DNA from: Garcia nutans
Taxonomy: Eukaryota; Streptophyta; Magnoliopsida; Malpighiales; Euphorbiaceae
NCBI GenBank assembly: GCA_947685225.1
Contig: CANTUV010000003.1
Location: forward strand, 6,766,001-6,830,000
DNA: 64,000 nucleotides
Reading direction: 5' to 3'
Program-made: the position numbers and the translations under genes
The notes under the pieces: model-generated
Told to the model about the DNA's origin: nothing
Seen by the model: the letters and a program-made list of their open reading frames with translations, nothing else
Databases searched by the model: none
Shown here: one piece after another, positions 21,546 to 33,020 of the stretch
How positions within the stretch are numbered: the stretch's first letter is position 1
Layout of the letters: the number at the start of each line of letters is the position of its first letter

Positions 21546-23403
21546 CATGTGTGTGGACAGGTGTAATGATATAGAAACTGCTCTTTCTTTCCTTCTTCTT
21601 CCTCCTTACATGTTCATCACCATCTTCACCACCAAAACTCCTTCTTTCTTCCGTCCTTCCAAGACTTTGATCAAAACCTAAGAGGAAATAATATCTAGTT
21701 ATAAGTTTTAGAAGATTAAGCTGGAAAAGTTAAGGTTATCAACAAGTGATTAGAGAAAAAAGAAGAGTTTAAAGTGGGATGTGCTTATGTATATTTTGAT
21801 TTACAAATAATTGAATTTCTATGAATTTATTATTTAAAATGATTGATTGAGTTTTCTTGAAGAATTTTTATTGAAAACTATTTGATATATCCTCTTTCTA
21901 TGTTAAAGAAACTAGTTTTGATCCATTGATATCATATATTTGGCTATATGAAAATTAAGTTGATAAATGTTCAAAATACAGAGTTCTGCTTGACACCACC
22001 AGTGACATGGTCATGTCACAGGGCATGTCAAGGATGCTGTGTTTCAATATTGAAGACACGACCAATAACACATCTGTGTCATTGGGCATGTCACAGTCAC
22101 TATGATAATAGATAAATGACATGGCCAGTGACACTCCCGTGTAAATGGGCGTGTCATAGCTACTGTGATAAAAGATAAATGACATGGTCAGTGACACGCC
22201 TGTGTCAATGGGCATGTCATAGCTACTGTAATGCAACTTAAATGACAAGCCAAAGACATGCCCATGTCATTGGATGTGTCAAAACTTCTGTGAGAATGAG
22301 CTTATGACACGGTCAATGACATGCCCATGTCACTGTGTGTGTCACTTGATGAAATTGCTCAAAATAACTTTTTGTTTTGTTTTTCATTTGTAATTCTAGT
22401 TGTAACGATTATAAGTTCTCAAAGTGTAAAGGATTTCTTATAAAAGTTAACCCTAACAAGTAGTGTAATAAATTTATTTGATTATATGATAAAATTTGTG
22501 TGATACTAAGTGTTGGTTAGGAATTGTTTACTTGAAGTGTTGTGCATAATTTAATTTTATTAATAACTAATGGATTGCCCAAAACATACTGATTTTAAAT
22601 CTCGCTTGAGATTGAATGGCTAACCAAAGGGAGGATATCCAAAGTGATAGTGGACACTCTATGTCATCATACTCAGTGGGCATTCATGCCATAGTGGGCC
22701 ATTGGCCAAAATTTTATACAGTGGGCATTAAGACCCGTTATCCAAATCTAGAATCTGAGTTCGATGTGTATGGGCATAATTAAAGAAGTTATCTACTTTA
22801 AAAATAATGTGTTATATGATTATTGTTAAATTCATCGATTTTGCATATAATTGTTTTAGTATTTCAAGGTTCAATAGATTTATTACTTTCTTTATTAAAT
22901 GTTCTAAAAGTAAGATTTTTCATTGTTTCTAAACTATTTAATGTATAGATCTCTTTTCTTTAATTTTTACTTAAGCACCACTAAGCTTTGCTTAGCGTGT
23001 TAGAATTGTTTTCTGACGTGCAGATCAAACGAGGAGAGTTGATACTGCAGAGTGAGAGATATACATTTCTAATCAACTGTATCACCAAGGTTCAATGAAC
23101 AATATTGTAAATTTTGTATTCTATATAGTTCACATGGCAATATTTTGTAATTTTGTATGACAGTTGCACTAGTTTGAGAGTAGTTTGAGAATTTTATAAT
23201 AATGTAAGTTATCATTAAGAGTTCTTTATAAATAAATAGATATATGTGTGTATTATAGAAAGCTTAACAACAACATTAATGCTTAGAAGTATTTTGACCT
23301 TATTTCTTTAATACATGCATAGACATATATATATAGACAATTGTGAATGCTAGGTGACATCTCCTATATAGGTAAGTGTATGGGCTATGTAAGAGGCGTT
23401 ACA
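21407..23403 (+). repeat. E1 3' LTR, right piece
   Basis: Continues the LTR begun at 7933; the last kilobase matches 1-1030. It holds a TA/GT microsatellite (21511-21556), a pyrimidine-rich leader-like stretch (21580-21665), a tandem array with GACATGG/GCATGTC motifs (21992-22343) and the CTAAGC stem-loop (22981-22995). Confidence 0.9.
21992..22343 (+). repeat. GACACGSCC/GGCRTGTC tandem array in the E1 LTR
   Basis: About five units of 60-75 bp, each joining TGACAYGGYCAGTGACAC-type and GGGCATGTCA-type half-sites with a TAGCTACTGTGAT spacer. It is degenerate and related in form to the arrays in X and E5. Confidence 0.8.
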
Positions 23404-24794
23404 ACATTTATAAGATATAAGGGTGTTACATTTATTTTTGGATAAGAGCTTAGGTTTGAGATTCTTAGCCTGAGTGGGTTTTAAAATGGGAGAGAGGGAA
23501 ATTTTAAATGGTGGTTTGAGTTGTGATACATGCATATGCATTGGTACCTGTGTTAGTCTTAGATGTGACAATGTTTGTTTGTTTTGATGGATATAAGTTG
23601 AGATGCATCTGAGACTCGCATATCAGAGTGGCACAACGAAAGTGTAAAGTTGAGAAGTCTTTGTACTAGTTTGGAGATTTATAAGAATGGTATTATAATG
23701 GTATACTTATGAAGTAATCTAGTGTTATTTGATCATATCAAAAAGTACATAATGGAGATTTTAAATTTCAAAAAATGATTAAGAAGATCTATATGGGGGA
23801 CACTAGAAATTATATGGATAATGATGGTGATAGTTTGTGTAATAATTGTGTGGTTGACTTTTATAGGGAGTTGAGGTTAATGTTTGATTTGGTGAGGATT
23901 GTTTGCGAGGATAAAATTATTTAAGGGAAAGAGAATTGTGACATCCACCATTTTAAATACAATAAAAATAATTAATGTGAAGGGTAATTAGAGTGATGGA
24001 AGAGGAATATGGATAGTGTATCCTTAATATATATGCAAGATATAAATAAAGTATACATTTTGTTAAAAGTTAAAAAGTCAAAGTCAAAGTAAAAAGGTAA
24101 AAATTAAAAAATTAAAAATTAATTAAATTAATTATTGATGGGAAGAAGAATAAAAAATATCTTAATATTATATTATTTAATTATTTTATAAATAAATGTA
24201 TAAGTGTGGGCAAATGGGAAATTGAGGTATATAAAAGAACTATCTTCTTCTTCCTTCAACCATTAATGGCCAAATTTCTTCTAAGGGATAAGGGAAGGAA
24301 TTCTTTTCATCCACACACCAAATTTCACAAGATTTCTAAGGGTTTTAAGATGATTTTGAAGGTTTATCAAAGAACCAAGTAAGTTTCCTATTATTTAAGC
24401 TTTGTTTTCTTTAATTTAAGGTTATGTATGGATAAGGTAGTGAGAGAAAGTTGATTTAAATGGTTAAATTAATAGTAATTAAGTTAAGTTAATATAATGT
24501 TTATGTGATGATTTGATGACTATTTTATGGAGATGAGCACAAATTATGAATTTAGCGTTATAGGATGATTATGTAAAAATTAGGGTTTTAATATGGATTT
24601 TATGTTGTTTTAATTTATATGTTGCGATTTTATGGTTGGAATTTCGATATGAGTGAGTTTTGAAGAAGTTAAGGTTTTAAGGTAAAATATGTGCATTTTG
24701 GATTTTTGAAGAAAGTGTTTATAATTGGTAAAATGGATTACTTTGATATTGTTTTGATGTATGTTAATGAATTTATGGTTGGATGATGAAAATG
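23404..24794 (+). mobile_element. H/F: chromovirus derivative with very short interior
   Basis: E1 ends at 23403. A 27-bp LTR tail ending GGGTGTTACA (23430) follows, then a mutated primer site TTGGATAAGAGCTTAG and a leader like that of E5 and G. After only about 500 bp a purine run AAGGGAAAGAGAAT leads directly into a new LTR, TGTGACATCC (23937), which runs to 24794, where G begins. This reads as 5' LTR end, interior and 3' LTR start of one element lacking gag and pol. The interior has no long frame and no domain I recognise. Confidence 0.6.
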
Positions 24795-27263
24795 TGTAAC
24801 GCCGCATAATTGTTAAAATAAATAAAATCAAATTTAAATTAATAAGTTAGAGGGTTAAATGAAGTGTTGTAACAAAGAAATAGGTAATGTATATGAGAAG
24901 TATAAAGGAAATAGACATTACATATAAAGTAAAAAAAAGTTAGAAAAAGACAAATTTAAAAACTAAAAGGAGAGGTAAAATAGTAATTATAAAAAATAAA
25001 AAAATACAAATGAAAAAAATAGAATAAAATTATTTTTTGGATAGATGATGGAAATTAAATAATTAAGAATGATTAAAAAATAAATTAATTATTTGGTAAT
25101 TATAAAGAAAGATGAGGGGTAAAGTTGGTAAGTGAATTATTAAAAAAGCCCATCTTCTTCTTCTTTTTCCATTCACTAGGCATGAGGGGGGAGGTTTTTG
25201 CTTCATCTAACACCAAATTCTTCAATTGTTTAAGAGGATTTGGGGTGATTTGAAGATTTTTCAATCAAAGGTAAGCTTTCCTACCTTATTTGGAAGTTTT
25301 ATGGTTAAATATGAATATGTGTAAATTGGGTTTTTGAGTAAGTATGTTATAATTGTTGACATGGATATGTAAGATGTTATTTTGATGAGTAAGTAAATAT
25401 TTTATGGTTAACTATTGGATTTGATTAGGTTTAGTTGGAGTTTGGAAGAGGTGGTATGGAAGTTAGGGTTTTAGTAAGGGTTTCGATAAAAAGTGGTGGT
25501 GCATTTGGTTTTATAATTGGAATTGTGTTATTTTTGTGTTGCTAATGATATAAATGAGCTCAAATTAACATTTGGAATTGGTTAGAATGAAAAACTAAAA
25601 TCAAAGAGGCATAGGGCAAAGTTTTAAAATTTTGATGGAAAAGTGGTACATTATATTTTAATGCTTGGAATATGTTAAAATATGATGTTTATGATATATT
25701 TAAGCTTTAAAATCATATTGGGATTGATTAGAGTGAAGTTTAAAAGTTGGAGTGTGTTAGGGCACGTTTTAGTGTTTTTGAAGGAATGTGCTTAAACTTA
25801 TGTTTTATGCTTTAAACACCTAGAAATGTTATACTAATTGATTATTTGCATTCACATTTTTGATAGGTGTTGAGTAGGTTGTAATTTTAGCAACATAGTA
25901 ACAAAGGGCATTTAGAGATTTTGGAAGTGGAGTGGAGTTTTAACTCCATTTGTTGCTTAATAAAGGTTAGTACAAACTTTAGGTTATAATGTGTTTAATT
26001 GCATTAATTTTCAGCATAACACGTTGTAAATGTTGAATGTGTTGTGTTACTTGGTATTCTTGAATGTGTGTGTGTGTGTAGCATTGTTTGGAGTAACAAT
26101 GCTTGATTTGTATTGTTTATAGCATGATAAGCCATTTGAGAATGGCTAAATAAAATATTTGTGCAGAATATGCAAAGTGTAAATTGTACACAAACATGTG
26201 GAAATGAGCCACATTTGCATTGCATATGATGATAACATTAAAAATGCATTGAAAATATGAAAAAGAATGTGAAAAGTGGAAATTGTGGAAATATAATTGC
26301 ATTTCACCTTATATAGGGTCTAGTTCGAGAATGTTGTTGTTGGATATTATTACATCCTTTGGGTGAGATATACTGGTATCAGAGATAGTATTAGGCCCTA
26401 GGGTGAGATACACTGGTATCATAGACATTATTATGCCTTTGGGTGAGACACGTTGATGTCACAGATGATTGAGTTAGCCCAAGACAATATTCTTGGAACT
26501 AGACTAATATATAAGAATTTTTTTGCCCAATGTATGTGGATGATTGATGTGTTGTTAAAATATGTAAAAAAAGAAATAAATTGACTAGCATTTTTATCAT
26601 CATGCATTTATGGCATTGCTTGTGTTATACCATTTATTTATTATAGTATGTACCACTAAGCATTATGCTTAGTGCAGATTGAATTGCATCGCGCAGGTGA
26701 TAGAGCTGATTCAGAGAGTGTTACTAGACCACACCAGGTCTAGATTGTAGTTATTTACCTTTGGAGTTTGTCAAGCTGCCATGGACCAGAGCCATCTGCA
26801 TCTCATGTATATATTTTAAAATTTTTGAAATTCACTTAAATATGAATATTATGTTTACTACATGTATATGATGTAAATTATAAAAGGATTTTTAGTTTTA
26901 ATGTTGAAAAATTGAGAGATTGGTTATATGTATGGTTATATATAAACACTTATTTATTTTGTGATTATGTTGGAGATTTTCGATAAATGAATGTGTTGAA
27001 TGAATATTTGGCAATGTATTTTAAATGCAGGTTGAGTGTGTTGAAATTTGGAAATATCCAAAATACAAAAAAAAAACTCTAGTAAATTTTTTCTAGAGAT
27101 TTTCCTTTGAGATGTGTCTTTTTATATTTACATTACTAAGGAATAATTTTCTTTATTTATTAACATATATAAAGTGTTCTAAATAATTAATTTAAAATGA
27201 TGGAAGTTTAAAAAAAATACGTGACATTCTTATATCCTGTATATATGTATTTTATAAATATGG
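24795..27263 (+). repeat. G 5' LTR (main part)
   Basis: Begins TGTAACGCCGC and has LTR features shared with other chromoviruses here: the pyrimidine-rich CCATCTTCTTCTTC block (25150), ACTAAGC-ATTAT-GCTTAGT (26654-26673) and CATCGCGCAGGTGATAGAGCTG. TAT element B interrupts it at 27264; its last bases lie at about 36586-36627 next to the primer site. The total length of about 2.5 kb agrees with E5. The + orientation is set by the primer site and gag. Confidence 0.78.
26316..26480 (+). repeat. GGGTGAGAYAC...CTGGTATCAGAG repeats in the G LTR
   Basis: Three units of about 50 bp: GGGTGAGATATACTGGTATC, GGGTGAGATACACTGGTATC and GGGTGAGACACGTTGATGTC. The first contains TGGTATCAGAG, identical to the first 11 bases of the element's own primer site. 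Confidence 0.75.
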
Positions 27264-27536
27264 TGTGAGCGGAGATTTTTGCCCCCACTCTCGGTGGAAT
27301 GGTTCTTGCGACTTCGGCACTATTTAGGCTCGGGGCCTTAGAGAACACGGACCTAAGTCAGGAGAAAATGGAGTCGCCACCCAAACAGGCAGGGAAAAAG
27401 AAAGGAGTGGATGACTCGATTCCTAAGGAATCCCCAACCCCCTAATGGGTTCGGAAAGTTGGGTACCTGTGGGGAAGGTGAGAAATGGCCCAACACCCCC
27501 ACAACGCCCAGTTTATTGAAACCGGCCTCCTTTACA
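27264..27536 (-). repeat. B 3' LTR remnant
   Basis: TGTGAGCGGAG to CCGGCCTCCTTTACA, matching the start of every TAT LTR here; after TTTACA the others continue GGTCTTAATA while this copy switches to integrase sequence. Confidence 0.9.
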
Positions 27537-27912
27537 TATGAGTGGCAAAGGGCCAGGGTGAAGACAAAGAATGCAATTCCTCGGGAGGCATGTGATTCAA
27601 GTTACCATACATCTGACATTGTTGGCACTCCTTTACGAACTCAATACAATCTCTCTCCATGGTCAACCAGTAGTAACCTTGTCGAATAATCTTCTTAAAC
27701 AGGGCCACACCACTCATATGTAGTCCACAACTTCCCGCATGTATTTCTGACATGATACACTCCACTTCAGGCTTCCTTAAACATCTCAAATGCACCCCAT
27801 CAGGCCATCTTTGATATAACTCTCCATGGAATGTAATGTATTGCAATGGCCACCGCCTTATGGCTCTTCTTTCTTTCTTTGTTGTCCCCAGCGGGTACTC
27901 CCTTTCCTCCAA
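27537..27912 (-). pseudogene. pol: B integrase N-terminus, truncated
   Basis: Minus-strand frame with RAIRRWPLQYITFHGELY, the zinc-binding HHCC part (EIHAG, GLHMSG, then CQQCQMYG) and MPPEELHSLSSPWPFA. It ends at the LTR junction before the catalytic core, so integrase activity is lost. Compared with C, this copy keeps the second zinc His (GLHMSG against GPNMSG). Confidence 0.88.
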
Positions 27913-27915
27913 AAA

Positions 27916-29463
27916 TCACCTTATAGTATCATACCATGCATCATGGTCTGTATCAATTTCCATGATTGTCCCATATTCATAGCAAGGAGTTGATGAACTG
28001 GTAAAAATCAGAGGCTTAAGGAATAAGGTGACAGGATTTTCCCATACCAAAGCCAATGTAGCTAGGGCATCAGCCATATGATTTTCTTCTCTTGATAGAT
28101 GTATAAACCTACACTCCTTAAAGTTCTTCCTCATCATGGTCAAGTAATGGTGGTATGGTTTTAATTTTTCTTCTTTCAATTCCCACTCTCCATTTACCTG
28201 GGATACTACTAGAAATGAATCACCAAAAACTTCCACCTTATCCACCTTCATAATCATTAGGGTTTCCAAGCCAAAAATACAAGCTTCGTACTCCACCATA
28301 TTATTGGTTGCCCTAAATTTCAACTTTTTGGCTAAAGGGATGAGTTCCCCTTTGGGCGATTCTAGTATGACTCCCAAACCTGCTCTTTTCATGTTTGCTG
28401 CTCCATCAAAATACATTTTCCACCCTTGTACTTCAATTGCCTCTAAATGTTCATCCGAAAATTCCAAGATTACCTCTTCGCTATCTGGTAATGGTTGTTG
28501 GGCCAGGAATTCTGCCACCGCTCTACCTTTGATTATTTTCCTAGTTGCATATTCAATCTCAAATTCTTCTAGTATTATCAACCATCAACCATACTTCCCA
28601 ATCAAAGAGGGTGTCTCCCTTAAGTACTTCATTGTATCCAACCTGGAAATTGCTTGCACACTATAAGATTGAAAGTAATGCCGCAACTTCTTAGAAGACC
28701 AAACCATGGCTATACAGGTGTTTTCAATGATACTATACTTAATTTCATAAGGTAGGAGCTTTCTACTCAAATAGTAAACTGCATGCTCTATCCCTAACTC
28801 ATCTGCTTGGGCTAGCATGGCTCCTATTGACTCTTCTTCTACTGCTAAGTATAGTAATAGAGGTTTGTCGAGTTTAGGCGATTTTAAAATAGGTGGATTC
28901 AGCAAATACTCTTTTATTTGCTCAAAGGCCTTTTGACACTCTTCGTTCAATATGATCGGCTGATTCTTTTTAAGTAATTTGAAGATAGGCTCACAGATTG
29001 TTGTAAGCTTTTCTATAAATCTGCTAGTGTATTTTAATTTACCAATGAATCCTTATACTTCTCTCTCCATCTTTGGGGCTGGCATATCCCTGATTGCTTT
29101 AACTTTGTCAGGATCAATCTCAATGCCATTCGGGCCAATTACATGTCCCAATAATTTACCTGAAGTAACACCGAACACACACTTCTTCGGGTTCAATCTT
29201 AACTTATATTTCAATGCTCTATCGAAGAATAATTCTATGTTATGGAAGTGTTGTTCCCTTGTATCCGATTTTACCATCATATCATCAATATATACTTCAA
29301 CTTCTTTGTGCATCATGTCATGAAATAATGTGGTGGCCATCCTTTGATAGGTTGCTCCAGCATTCTTTAAGCCAAACGACATCACCCTATAACAAAATAT
29401 ACCCCATGTAGTAATGAAAGCAATTTTGGCTTTATCCTCTTGGGCCATTAACACTTGGTTGTA
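27916..29463 (-). pseudogene. pol: B RT C-terminal part, RNase H and archaeal-type RNase H
   Basis: On the minus strand, downstream of a stop at 29464: the VEVYIDDMMVKSD box (catalytic DD), a connection region, a gypsy RNase H-like part (KPLLLYLAVEEESIGAMLAQ), then the second RNase H with WKMYFDGAAN, NNMVEYEACIFGLE, VFGDSFLVVSQV and REENHMADALA. These carry all four acidic residues expected for the archaeal-type domain. Stops near 29054 and 28583 break it. Two RNase H domains in a row are the mark of the Tat lineage. Confidence 0.88.
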
Positions 29464-31911
29464 TTAAGAAAATCCATCTACAAACAAGTGTAGCATGCTA
29501 GAGGCTACACTATCAATGAGAACATCTATATGAGGTAAAGGAAAATCATCTTTAGGGGAAGCCTTGTTCAAATCCCTATAGTCTAAACAGACCCTTATTC
29601 TTCCATCTTTCTTTGGCACGGGTACTATATTGGCTAGCCAATCTGGATATTCTATTACTTCAAGGAACTTCACTTGTATTTGTTTAGTGACCTCTTCTTT
29701 AACCAATTTAGCCCACTCAGGTCTTAATCGCCTAAGCTTTCGTTTGACAGATTTTATGTGAGTGTAAGTAGAAATAAGGTGTTCGGCTATGTCTCGATCT
29801 ATTCTAGGCATATCCTCATAAGGCCAAGCAAACACCTCTTCATATTTTTTGAATATTTTTTCAAATCTTTCTCTCTCATCAGGAGTAAGGTTGGATGCTA
29901 TGCTAATGTTTTTAGGATTTTTTATTGTTCCCAAATTTAATGATTGTGTGTTAACAGAATTAATAATAAAGATGCTCATGTAACTGCTATTTGAATGTAT
30001 GCAACCATCAGGAGAAACATCACACAAGTAAGCAAAATCAGACTTTATTGCATTCATTTTGGAAAAGAAAACATCATCATCCTCATATAAAGCAGATAAA
30101 TTAAAATCAAAATCAAAATCATTGTTCTCAGAATCATAAGGCAGGATGTCTTCAAACTTTTCTTCAACCAGGGTAGGAATCTCCTTCGGAGTCTTCTCGG
30201 TTTTCAGGACAGCTTCATTCTTCTCTTCCAGATTGGGTTCTTTGTTGGCTGACAGGGTAAGCTCTTTCTTCATTTGCTCCACTAGCTCGGCAACATCTGC
30301 AAAAATTTTAAAACCCGGGATCAACTTTCCCATGAACATGATAGGCTCGGGCTTTCCTTGGAGTGGTCCCATATCTGGAGCTTTGACAAAGATTTCTTCA
30401 AGTGGCGAGAAGTTCATCTTCTCATTCTTCTTTGGCTGGGCATTGCTGGCTTCATCATATCCCAACCCCTTCTTTGAAGTTTGAGTTCTAAAATCTGGCA
30501 GCTTTGTCAAACCGGCCTTATCCTTTCCAAGACTAGCTCCAGGAAGGTAGTTCATGTTCTTCATCATATTCAAGACTTTGGAGTCCACTACTTCATGATA
30601 AAAAATTACAGCTACTTGAAAACCATTGAGAGGCCTCTCAATCATTAGAGCATTAACAATCTCATTATCTTCAACTTCGATGACCACTGTCTCACCTCCG
30701 TTGGGGAACTTGATCTTTTGATGAAGGGTGGAAGGAACTCCACCAAGAGGATGAAACAATGGTCTCCCCAAGAGTAAGGTAAAGGTAACAGGTATGTCTA
30801 AAACAACAAATTCAATAATAGATTCAATTGGACCAACCTTGACAACAGCTTTGAAAGTTCCTTCATCATGTCTCTTGGTGTTGTCATAAGCATGAATGGT
30901 TACCTCGGTCGGGTTTAGATCCCTTGTTGACATGGCTAGCTTTGGCAATATTTTCAGTGGACAAACATTTATTGCGGACCCATCATAGACCATCACACAT
31001 GGAGTCCTTTTCCCTTTGACTTCTATTTTGATAAAGAGAGGGCAGATGTGGTCTCTCCCCTCCTTCGGTAAATCCGCGTCTGAAAAAGAAACTGCTCCCA
31101 TATTAACTCTGCTCTTCTCTTGAATATCTTCACATTTCATTACTCCTCCAATTTTTATGAAGTTGATCAGCTCATCCGGTGTTGTGGAGGTAGAAATTGG
31201 CATGCTAGCTAAGGCCTTGGCCATAGTTTCTCGGTGCTTTTTAGAAGTAGCCAATAAGTCCCAAATGCTAACACTTGCTTGGGTTCTTTTCAATTGCTTG
31301 AGCACAACATCATCTTCCTCTTCTTTATTTCCTACCTCAACTTCCTTTCCCTTATTAGCTTCTACCTCCTTAGATGGTGGCCTTGCATAAGGCTTACCTG
31401 ATCTAGTGTTCATTACTCCATCTTCTTTGGGCTCGAACCAAGTCCATTGCTGCTTCTTGGTCACAAGATCATCATCACTATCGCTTGAGTCCCAAAACCC
31501 ATTGACAACATAAATTGCTACTTCATTACTCACCATAGCTTTTTTAATTTTTCCAAATACCTCTTCTTCTTTGGTTGCTTCTCCACCCACATCTTGAAAA
31601 GAAGACATGACAAAATCTTCATGCAAACCTCCTCCAATCATGAAGGTTGCCGGTGGTGATACTCTATTGAACTTCGGTAATGGGTTGTCTTTGGTGTTTG
31701 GCTTATTGGGCTCGGGCAGCTTCCCACTATCTATTAGATTTTGGATCTCATGTCTCAACCTCATACATCTATCTGTGTCATGCCCTTGCATTTGATGAAA
31801 TTGACAAAATGCTTTAGTGTTGAAATTAGGTGGGAGAGGGTTAGGCAAAGGACGAGGTTTTAAGGGTTGTAGCAATCCCTTTCTTTGAAGCTTGTTGAAA
31901 ACCCAAGACAT
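29464..31911 (-). pseudogene. gag-pol: B gag end, protease, G-patch-like segment and RT start in one 815-codon frame
   Basis: A long uninterrupted frame. Order by residue: zinc finger CQFHQMQGHDTDRC (about 36-49); a linker with MNTRSGKPYARPP; protease with the DGSAINVCPL active site (about 313-322) and FTLLLGRPLFH flap-like part; a G-patch-like stretch with NMNYLPGASLGKDKAG (about 455-470); an acidic linker (NNDFDFDFNLSALYEDDD); then RT from about 690 with VPVPKKDGRIRVCLDYRDLN and LFVDGFS. A stop (TAA where C has GGA) ends it within RT motif A. It shows gag and pol share a frame in this family. The gag N-terminal part is separated only by a one-base loss in a G run near 31915. Confidence 0.88.
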
Positions 31912-33020
31912 CGGTTTCCCAATTCCAAAAATTGCCTCGTTGTTCCTTGGTTAGTAGCATTGACACCGACTGCCTTTTTCATGCTTTGGCTACCAGACTG
32001 ATAGTTCTCTTTCTCGTTCCTCCTTGTTGAAAAATGATTCTTCTCTCTCTCCCATTCTTCAATTTGCAAACCAGCTTGGAGAAGGTCTTTAAAATCATGG
32101 ATGAGTGTATGAGACATCCTCTCACGAAGACTAGGCAACACCCCTCTTACAATCATCCTTATTTGATCGGATTCATCGGGCCTCTTCTTGAGCAATGCGG
32201 CCTTATTTCTCCATCTCTTCACATAATCCATAAAATTCTCATTCGACCTTTACCTAATGGACTCCACTTCCATTAAAGTAACTTCCATCTTGACATTATA
32301 CCCATATTGTTGGATGAAGGCTTTCTAAAGCAGATCCCAACTCTTTTGTGTTCCATCATCTAAGGTATTGAACCAATTTTGGACAACAGGGTCCAATGAG
32401 AGAATAAAGTACCTTAGAGTTTGAGCCTTAGTAGCTCGAGCAGACTGCATAGCAGTGATATACTGCTTCACATGGAGATGAGGATTTCCAGTTCCATCAA
32501 ACTTCGCAAAATATGACATCTTGAACTTGTACGGAACTTCTTCATCTAGCTCAAATAATTTGTCAACTTCGGACATTTCCTCAGTTTTCAGTTTCTTCTC
32601 AAATTTCTTTTCTAAATTAGCAATCATCTTTTCAACATCAGAAGTTTCGGTCTTCTCAATAGCTGACCTTTCAACAATCTTTGGTTATTTCTTCTTATCT
32701 TGAGCATCTTGGTAGTATTGAGCCCAATCATCATCATCATCAATGATCACCTTTTCATCATCAAAAACTACTTCACCAACTTTAGTCTTCCCTTTGTCCC
32801 TTGGCGTCTTAGTGCTGGCAAATGCTTCGGCGTGATTTTCTAAAATTGCAGTCAATTGGTTCTTCATGGTCTCAGCTAGGGCCTCTCTTATTTCTTCCAT
32901 CTTGGCATTGAGGGGATCATCCACCATTCTTTGAATTTGTTCGAGATCCATTATTTTTGGTGAGCAAGTGATTGAGTCGTTGCTGGATTGCCGTAGGTCA
33001 GATTGTCATAAGCTTTTGAA
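31912..33020 (-). pseudogene. gag: B gag N-terminal and capsid part, broken
   Basis: Starts MDLEQIQRMVDDPLNAKMEE at 32951, with the same acidic DDDDDW segment and capsid motifs as A (VPYKFKMSYFAKFDGTGNPH, VQNWFNTLDDGTQKSWDLL). Stops near 32685 and 32324 and the G-run deletion near 31915 break it. Frame-like sequence upstream of the ATG (SLAHQK and before) suggests either an upstream exon or a former longer start. Confidence 0.85.

Larger units (their letters stand above)
1..23403 (+). mobile_element. E1: decayed Ty3/gypsy chromovirus (Tekay/Del-like), interrupted twice
   Basis: Domain order along the + strand is gag, zinc knuckle, aspartic protease, RT, RNase H, integrase, chromodomain, flanked by direct repeats. 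Bases 1-1030 are repeated at about 22385-23403. The left LTR is cut by the window edge; the right LTR begins about 7933 and is split by element A. Insert X (2524-4652) splits the protease. Over the 1 kb of LTR that can be compared I count roughly thirty substitutions by eye plus a 12-bp indel, so this is not a recent insertion. Every coding block has in-frame stops, so the copy is dead. The chromodomain and primer site place it among chromoviruses; the clade name is an inference. Confidence 0.9.

Noticed and set aside
21511..21556. TA/GT repeat as a regulatory element
   Set aside because: A plain microsatellite inside the E1 LTR with no sign of constraint; its counterpart in the other LTR lies outside the window.
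27251..27263. Flank ATAAATATGG as target duplication of B, or as left flank of the A3 insertion in aORF2 (AGAATATGGATGC)
   Set aside because: The B right end is inverted and lost, and the match to the aORF2 flank is too short to exclude chance.
28304..28666. + strand frame opposite the B RNase H, repeated opposite C (57337-57705)
   Set aside because: Both copies mirror the conserved polymerase on the other strand; the similarity is explained by the real gene. No start context or domain.
30146..30484. + strand frame opposite B protease region, repeated at 59177-59515
   Set aside because: Same reason: shadow of a conserved minus-strand coding region, Ser/Phe-rich with no known domain.
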